From the NCBI GenBank assembly GCA_025656435.1, contig JAHXHT010000056.1:1-11625 (forward strand): a DNA stretch of 11,625 nucleotides. Reading direction: 5' to 3'. Source of the DNA: Candidatus Thiodiazotropha sp. (ex Gloverina cf. vestifex). GTDB lineage: Bacteria > Pseudomonadota > Gammaproteobacteria > Chromatiales > Chromatiaceae. Shown in pieces: positions 7,979-11,625 of this stretch. The notes beneath the pieces are model-generated. The model was not told the origin of the DNA. It worked only from the letters and a program-made list of their open reading frames with translations, and did no database searches. Position numbers and translations under genes: made by a program. Within the stretch, counting starts at the first letter, position 1. Every line of letters begins with the position of its first letter.

Positions 7979-8008
7979 TTGCCTTGACGCTGCGTGGTTC
8001 AATAGAAT
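7979..8008 (+). promoter_or_regulatory. Candidate internal promoter for dacA
   Basis: In the 74-nt gap after rlpA, TTGCCT (7979-7984, four of six) and TAGAAT (8003-8008, five of six) are 18 nt apart, 31 nt before the dacA start. A better -35 match, TTGACG at 7984-7989, is only 13 nt from the same -10 box and so is badly spaced. dacA and the downstream ybeD-lip genes could have their own transcript. Confidence 0.35.
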
Positions 8009-8039
8009 ACCCGCTGAACACATAGAGAACCCGATACCC

Positions 8040-9188
8040 ATGACCTTTTCCCGCCCCTTCCATAAAATAATTCTGTTTCTCTTAGCCTGTCTGAGCTGGT
8101 TTCCGCTACAGGCGGCAGTACCAACACCTGCACCACCGGAGATCTCCGCTTCAGGGTATCTGCTGATCGACTTCCACAGTGGCAAGGTGCTGGCAGAAAA
8201 AGATGCCGCACAGCGACTGGAGCCTGCCAGCCTGACCAAGATCATGACTGCGTACACCATCTTTCGGGAACTGAAACAAGGCAACATCAAACTGGAAGAT
8301 ACTGTCCTGATCAGTGAAAAGGCCTGGAGAACCCCCGGCTCTCGCATGTTTATCGAAGTAGGCAAGCAGATCAAGGCGATCGACCTGATCAAAGGCATGA
8401 TCATCCAGTCCGGCAATGATGCCTGTGTCGCGCTGGCGGAACACATTGCCGGCAGCGAGGCCACCTTTGCGGATTTGATGAACAGTCACGCTCAACGCCT
8501 GGGGATGCAGAACACCCATTTCGTCAACAGTACCGGCCTGCCCCACGAAGACCACTACACGACACCTGCCGATATCGCTAAAGCGGCGATTGCGACCATC
8601 CGTGAGTTTCCCGAGTACTACGCTTGGTATAGTGAAAAATCTTTCCTCTTCAACGATATCAAGCAACATAACCGAAACAAGCTTCTGTGGCGCGACGAGA
8701 CCGTCGATGGTATGAAAACAGGCCACACCGAAGCGGCCGGCTACTGCCTGGTCTCTTCTGCCCTGCGGGAAAATATGCGACTGGTCTCAGTGGTCATGGG
8801 CACCAAAAGCGAGGAGGCTCGTGCCAAGGCAAGCCAAAGCCTACTCAACTACGGCTTTCGCTTCTATGAAACACATCAGCTCTATGCAGCCGGTGATGTG
8901 CTCAACCGTGCACGCATCTGGAAAGGAGAGAAGGAGAAACTTCCTCTGGGGCTGGCCCAGGACCTCAACATCACCATACCTCGGCATCAATACAAAAACC
9001 TGGATGCCCGACTTGAAGTAGAGCCTAAAATCATGGCCCCCGTGAAACAGGGAGAGGTGTTGGGAAAAGTCGACGTATCCTTAAATGGTGAACCTGTTGC
9101 AACTGTCGATCTGATTGCCCTCAAACACGTGGCCGACGGCAACCTATGGCAACAGGTCAAAGACAGCGCCCTACTCTGGCTGGAGTGA
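8040..9188 (+). CDS. dacA: DacA, D,D-carboxypeptidase (PBP5 type)
   Basis: A 382-residue low-molecular-weight penicillin-binding protein (E. coli PBP5 403) that removes the terminal D-Ala from pentapeptides. A Sec signal peptide (about 1-25, ending PLQA) leads into the peptidase S11 domain with SLTK (nucleophile S64), SGN at 124-126 and KTG at 226-228. A C-terminal beta domain (about 285-365) and an amphipathic tail (NLWQQVKDSALLWLE) for membrane anchoring follow, as in PBP5/6. The start ATG is the only one consistent with the signal peptide; its ribosome binding site is weak. In some related clusters a D-amino-acid aminotransferase gene lies next; it is absent here. Confidence 0.97.
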   Translation: MTFSRPFHKIILFLLACLSWFPLQAAVPTPAPPEISASGYLLIDFHSGKVLAEKDAAQRLEPASLTKIMTAYTIFRELKQGNIKLEDTVLISEKAWRTPGSRMFIEVGKQIKAIDLIKGMIIQSGNDACVALAEHIAGSEATFADLMNSHAQRLGMQNTHFVNSTGLPHEDHYTTPADIAKAAIATIREFPEYYAWYSEKSFLFNDIKQHNRNKLLWRDETVDGMKTGHTEAAGYCLVSSALRENMRLVSVVMGTKSEEARAKASQSLLNYGFRFYETHQLYAAGDVLNRARIWKGEKEKLPLGLAQDLNITIPRHQYKNLDARLEVEPKIMAPVKQGEVLGKVDVSLNGEPVATVDLIALKHVADGNLWQQVKDSALLWLE

Positions 9189-9192
9189 GCCC

Positions 9193-9462
9193 ATGAGCGA
9201 GGAAGAAGAGAGCCTGCTGCAATTCCCCTGCGACTTTCCCATTAAGGTGATGGGCAAGGCAGAACCCGGTTTTGACGCCTTGATTGTTGAGTTGGTAAGA
9301 AAACATGCACCCGACCTGCACGAGGGTGCAGTCAGCAGCCGTTCCAGCAAGGGGGGTAAATGGGTCTCCGTTACCGTCACCCTGAGAGCCGAGAGTAAAT
9401 CGCAGATCGATGCCATCTACCTAGACCTGACTGCTCACGAAAAAGTCGTGATGGCGCTTTAG
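9193..9462 (+). CDS. ybeD: YbeD-family DUF493 protein
   Basis: A small acidic protein of 89 residues, the size of E. coli YbeD (87), with the DUF493 pattern: LLQFPCDFPIKVMGKAEPGF near the N-terminus, then SSRSSKGGKWVSVTVTL and a closing DLTAHEKVVMAL. The fold is ACT-like in the solved E. coli homologue; the biochemical role is unknown. ATG 9193 is favoured by GGAG at 9182-9185, 7 nt upstream and overlapping the end of dacA. The frame is open further upstream but only inside dacA. Conserved placement between dacA and lipB suggests a link to lipoate metabolism, but nothing in the sequence shows it. Confidence 0.93.
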   Translation: MSEEEESLLQFPCDFPIKVMGKAEPGFDALIVELVRKHAPDLHEGAVSSRSSKGGKWVSVTVTLRAESKSQIDAIYLDLTAHEKVVMAL

Positions 9463-9520
9463 TGTACCTCGCCATAGATTCAAGTTTGAATTTCCGGATT
9501 GCACCCCCCACATTCTCCCC

Positions 9521-10183
9521 ATGACAGACGGTCGTACGCTACACGTCAAATATCTCGGTTTGCAGCCCTATGCCACCACCTGGTCAGCGATGCAAGCCTA
9601 TACCGATCACAGACGCGAGAGTGGCGAAGATCAACTCTGGCTACTCGAACATCCACCGGTCTTCACCCAGGGGCAAGCCGGCAAATCCGAGCACCTGCTC
9701 GACCCCGGTGAAATACCCGTGATTCAAACCGACCGGGGCGGGCAAGTCACCTATCATGGGCCAGGACAGCTGGTGGTCTATCTTCTGCTCGATCTGCGCC
9801 GTGCGGGGTTGGGAATCCGGGCACTTGTAACACTTCTGGAAGAAGCGGTTATCGATTTGCTGGCAACTTACGACATCGTCGCTGTAGCACGTAAAGATGC
9901 ACCCGGCGTCTACGTGAATGATGCCAAAATCGCATCCATCGGTTTACGCGTACGCCATGGTTGCAGCTTCCATGGCCTCAGCCTGAATGTGGACATGGAC
10001 CTGAAGTCCTTCAACCGAATCAATCCCTGCGGCTTTCCCGGCCTGACCGTAACACAACTGGCACAACTCTCGAATCAAACCGATATACCCAGGGTTGGAG
10101 AAGATTTGGCCCGACAATTGGCCCGGGGATTAGGCTACACTCTGACCTTCACCACCACTGATTCAGCCAAAGAGCACTCATGA
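9521..10183 (+). CDS. lipB: LipB, octanoyl-ACP:protein octanoyltransferase
   Basis: A 220-residue enzyme (E. coli LipB 213) that moves octanoate from acyl carrier protein to lysines of lipoyl domains and GcvH in the cytoplasm. Motifs include HPPVFTQGQAGK, DRGGQVTYHGPGQLVVYLLL, KIASIGLRV with catalytic K136, and NPCGFPGLTVTQL with acyl-thioester C170. Both catalytic residues are present. A 58-nt gap separates it from ybeD, with no obvious ribosome binding site in front of ATG 9521. The motifs at residues 9-20 (VKYLGLQPYATT) require this start or one very near. Its stop overlaps lipA. Confidence 0.97.
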   Translation: MTDGRTLHVKYLGLQPYATTWSAMQAYTDHRRESGEDQLWLLEHPPVFTQGQAGKSEHLLDPGEIPVIQTDRGGQVTYHGPGQLVVYLLLDLRRAGLGIRALVTLLEEAVIDLLATYDIVAVARKDAPGVYVNDAKIASIGLRVRHGCSFHGLSLNVDMDLKSFNRINPCGFPGLTVTQLAQLSNQTDIPRVGEDLARQLARGLGYTLTFTTTDSAKEHS

Positions 10184-11154
10184 GCGGCCCCAACGATAAC
10201 CTGCCCCCATCACGCAATACACCCGAGAGTCACCAGCGCGGCAAATCGAAACTTTCCCGCATCCCGGTAAAAGTAGAGCCACAGGAGACTATCCTGCGCA
10301 AACCCAAATGGATTCGCGCAAAGGCGCCTATGGGCAAGGATGTCAGCCGAATCCGACGCATTCTGCGTGAGAACGGCCTGAGTTCAGTCTGCGAGGAAGC
10401 CGCCTGTCCCAATCTCGGTGAGTGCTTTCATCACGGCACAGCCACATTCATGATTATGGGTGATATCTGTACACGTCGCTGTCCCTTCTGCGATGTGGCC
10501 CATGGCAAACCCCTGCCCCTGGATACCGAGGAACCGGTTCAGCTGGCAGATGCCATCGCTGCCATTCAACTCAAATACGTCGTCATTACCTCGGTAGACA
10601 GGGATGACCTTCGAGATGGGGGCGCCGGTCACTTCTCAGCCTGTATCACAGCAGTCAGGCAGCGCATGCCCCAAACCAAAATAGAAATACTGGTACCCGA
10701 CTTCCGCGGGCGCATGAGTGTAGCCATCGATGCACTCGACAACCACCCACCGGATGTCTTCAATCACAATCTGGAGACAGTACCCAGGCTTTATCAACAA
10801 ACCCGACCCGGCGCAGACTATCAAGGTTCCCTCGATCTACTGCATGACTTTAAGGCATCCCAACCCCAGGTACCTACAAAGTCAGGATTGATGCTGGGAC
10901 TTGGAGAGGGGAAAGCGGAAATCTTACACGTGCTACATGACCTCCGTGACCATGGCTGCGAGATGCTCACCCTGGGGCAATATCTACAACCGAGCCGCGA
11001 TCACCTGCCGGTAGACAGATTTGTGACACCGGAAGAGTTCGATGAGCTAGGTCGGGAGGCGGAAGCCATGGGCTTCACCAGTGTCGCCAGCGGTCCCATG
11101 GTCCGCTCTTCCTATCACGCCGACCTGCAGGCCAATCCACTGCTCGGCTTGTGA
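10180..11154 (+). CDS. lipA: LipA, lipoyl synthase (radical SAM)
   Basis: A 324-residue radical SAM enzyme (E. coli LipA 321) that inserts sulfur at C6 and C8 of protein-bound octanoyl groups. It carries both [4Fe-4S] sites: the auxiliary cluster cysteines C71, C76 and C82 (CEEAACPNLGEC) and the radical-SAM cysteines C97, C101 and C104 (CTRRCPFC). The C-terminal RSSY motif (309-312) supplies the serine ligand of the sacrificial cluster. ATG 10180 overlaps the lipB stop as ATGA, so the two steps are translationally coupled. The tail after RSSYHADLQ is ANPLLGL and ends within a few bases of the repeat-bearing segment at 11155 onward. The final residues or stop could come from a mobile-element tip, but the normal length argues against significant loss. 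Confidence 0.98.
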   Translation: MSGPNDNLPPSRNTPESHQRGKSKLSRIPVKVEPQETILRKPKWIRAKAPMGKDVSRIRRILRENGLSSVCEEAACPNLGECFHHGTATFMIMGDICTRRCPFCDVAHGKPLPLDTEEPVQLADAIAAIQLKYVVITSVDRDDLRDGGAGHFSACITAVRQRMPQTKIEILVPDFRGRMSVAIDALDNHPPDVFNHNLETVPRLYQQTRPGADYQGSLDLLHDFKASQPQVPTKSGLMLGLGEGKAEILHVLHDLRDHGCEMLTLGQYLQPSRDHLPVDRFVTPEEFDELGREAEAMGFTSVASGPMVRSSYHADLQANPLLGL

Positions 11155-11161
11155 ATTCTAT

Positions 11162-11215
11162 CGATAAAAGCTACTGAACAACGATAAACGCTACTCTACA
11201 TCGATAAAGACTACT
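11162..11215 (+). repeat. Three direct repeats, exact 20-bp period
   Basis: CGATAAAAGCTACT (11162), CGATAAACGCTACT (11182) and CGATAAAGACTACT (11202) share consensus CGATAAANNCTACT and are spaced exactly 20 bp apart, separated by unrelated 6-nt spacers. The first starts 8 nt after the lipA stop. The spacing is near two helical turns, so the boxes would lie on the same face of DNA, as expected for a protein that binds cooperatively. Transposase-binding sites or iterons are the likely explanations. Confidence 0.85.
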
Positions 11216-11296
11216 TATATGCCTGTGTAAGTTGCCCAGGCATGCTCGGTAGGGTGATCCTGAACTTGCGTTTGCCCAGTTCTCTGCCTATCATTT

Positions 11297-11322
11297 CGGC
11301 AGGCGGAGATGGCCGCCTGCCG
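11297..11322. repeat. Perfect GC-rich hairpin
   Basis: CGGCAGGCGG (11297-11306) and CCGCCTGCCG (11313-11322) form a perfect 10-bp stem around a 6-nt loop. No T run follows on either strand, so it is not an ordinary intrinsic terminator. A second, weaker inverted repeat, ATGCCTG/CAGGCAT, lies at 11219-11225 and 11237-11243, just after the 20-bp repeats. Confidence 0.6.
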
Positions 11323-11540
11323 CTTGCGATGGCAAAGCCACTGCACCATCTGTACACCCCTTAACTTGTTTGTGGCACGCAACCAATGGCGTGTGCAAGC
11401 TGAGCAAGCCACCCTGCACGATGCGCCGTGGAGATCGTGTCTCATGTCTCGATATAACTACTTCAACCTCCTCAGACGCCAGGCAAGGACTCTCGCCAAC
11501 GCCAGGGAAATCAGACTCAGCGCAGCCCAACAGCAACTAG

Positions 11541-11625
11541 GGAAGCTCTGAACGAATCGTTTGTCAGCGAACGTTTCCTCTCGCTTGCTTCAAAACTGCC
11601 ATGAGCGAAGAAAAACAGCGCATTT
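11541..11625 (+). mobile_element. IS end, right copy (inverted relative to left)
   Basis: This is the same sequence as the left window end in opposite orientation, so the same IS terminus faces inward on both sides. It is bordered by CTAG at 11537-11540. The bases just inside the two copies differ (88 onward against 11536 backward), so they are separate insertions at CTAG sites, not one duplicated junction. A possible frame opens at ATG 11601 (MSEEKQRI) and runs off the window, with no ribosome binding site in front. The one mismatch between the copies would be a nonsynonymous change in either possible frame. Confidence 0.7.

Larger units (their letters stand above)
11150..11536. mobile_element. 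Possible IS21-like element remnant
   Basis: This segment between lipA and the right IS copy has no gene I can support. It begins TGTGAATTCT at the lipA stop, carries three 20-bp-period repeats, then two hairpins (11219-11243 and 11297-11322). Multiple tandem roughly 20-bp transposase-binding repeats near a TG-starting terminus are typical of IS21-family ends. Open frames exist on both strands (for example + 11309-11551 and - 11291-11536), but none shows IstA or IstB motifs and all run into the neighbouring IS. An alternative is ordinary intergenic DNA with a repetitive 3' region. The structure is seen; the IS21 label is inference. Confidence 0.35.

Noticed and set aside
7984..8008. TTGACG with TAGAAT as a dacA promoter
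   Set aside because: Both boxes match well but are only 13 nt apart, too close for a sigma70 promoter; TTGCCT at 18 nt was preferred.
9478..9491. ATTCAA-GT-TTGAAT palindrome between ybeD and lipB
   Set aside because: A single 6-bp half-site palindrome that is AT-rich and has no second copy or clear promoter beside it; chance is a sufficient explanation.
11162..11215. CRISPR array
   Set aside because: Only three 14-base boxes with 6-nt spacers; far too short for CRISPR repeats and spacers, and no cas genes.
11215..11536. Minus-strand frames downstream of lipA (11215-11445 and 11291-11536)
   Set aside because: Compositions rich in Arg, Cys, His and Ser without motifs, mutually overlapping, no IstA or IstB features.
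11309..11551. 80-residue + strand frame downstream of lipA
   Set aside because: It ends inside the right IS copy, has no ribosome binding site or family motif, and spans the perfect hairpin at 11297-11322 in part; not supported as a gene.

Overview
The window carries a gammaproteobacterial cell-wall elongation and lipoate cluster. Eleven genes run head to tail on the + strand from 589 to 11154: mreB, mreC, mreD, mrdA (PBP2), rodA, mltB, rlpA, dacA, ybeD (DUF493), lipB and lipA. Protein motifs match the E. coli families closely. In E. coli mreBCD lies far from mrdA-rodA-rlpA-dacA-ybeD-lipB-lipA. Here the two blocks are fused and mltB sits between rodA and rlpA, an order I associate with Chromatiales-type purple sulfur and sulfur-oxidising gammaproteobacteria. 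The species cannot be fixed from the sequence. Codon use is uniform and moderately GC-rich through the cluster, with no sign that the block itself was recently acquired.

Layout. Positions 1-87 and 11537-11623 form a near-perfect inverted repeat (86 of 87 bases), read as the same end of one insertion sequence in two opposite copies. The tip begins GGAAGCTCTGAAC and is bordered on both sides by CTAG, which suggests an IS5-group element. The left flank (88-588) holds a truncated, unidentified coding remnant, a terminator-like hairpin and a candidate mreB promoter. The right flank (11155-11536) has no recognisable gene but contains three direct repeats of exact 20-bp period starting 8 nt after the lipA stop, then two hairpins. 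I read it as a fragment of a second mobile element, possibly IS21-like, cut by the IS5-like copy. Because both window ends lie inside the same repeat, the window may be a complete assembly contig broken at a multicopy IS.

Function. MreB, MreC, MreD, PBP2 and RodA are the core of the Rod complex (elongasome) that inserts side-wall peptidoglycan. MltB and RlpA are lytic transglycosylases, and DacA (PBP5-type) trims pentapeptides. YbeD is a small conserved protein of unknown role that accompanies lipB. LipB transfers octanoyl from acyl carrier protein to target domains, and LipA inserts the two sulfurs to make lipoyl groups. Three gene pairs overlap as ATGA (mreC/mreD, mrdA/rodA, lipB/lipA), indicating translational coupling.

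The most interesting points are: an apparent AUU start codon for mreC behind a good ribosome binding site, next to an mreB-mreC intercistronic hairpin; the inverted IS ends around an essential block; and the 20-bp iterated repeats abutting lipA. I found no new enzymatic or defence system here.
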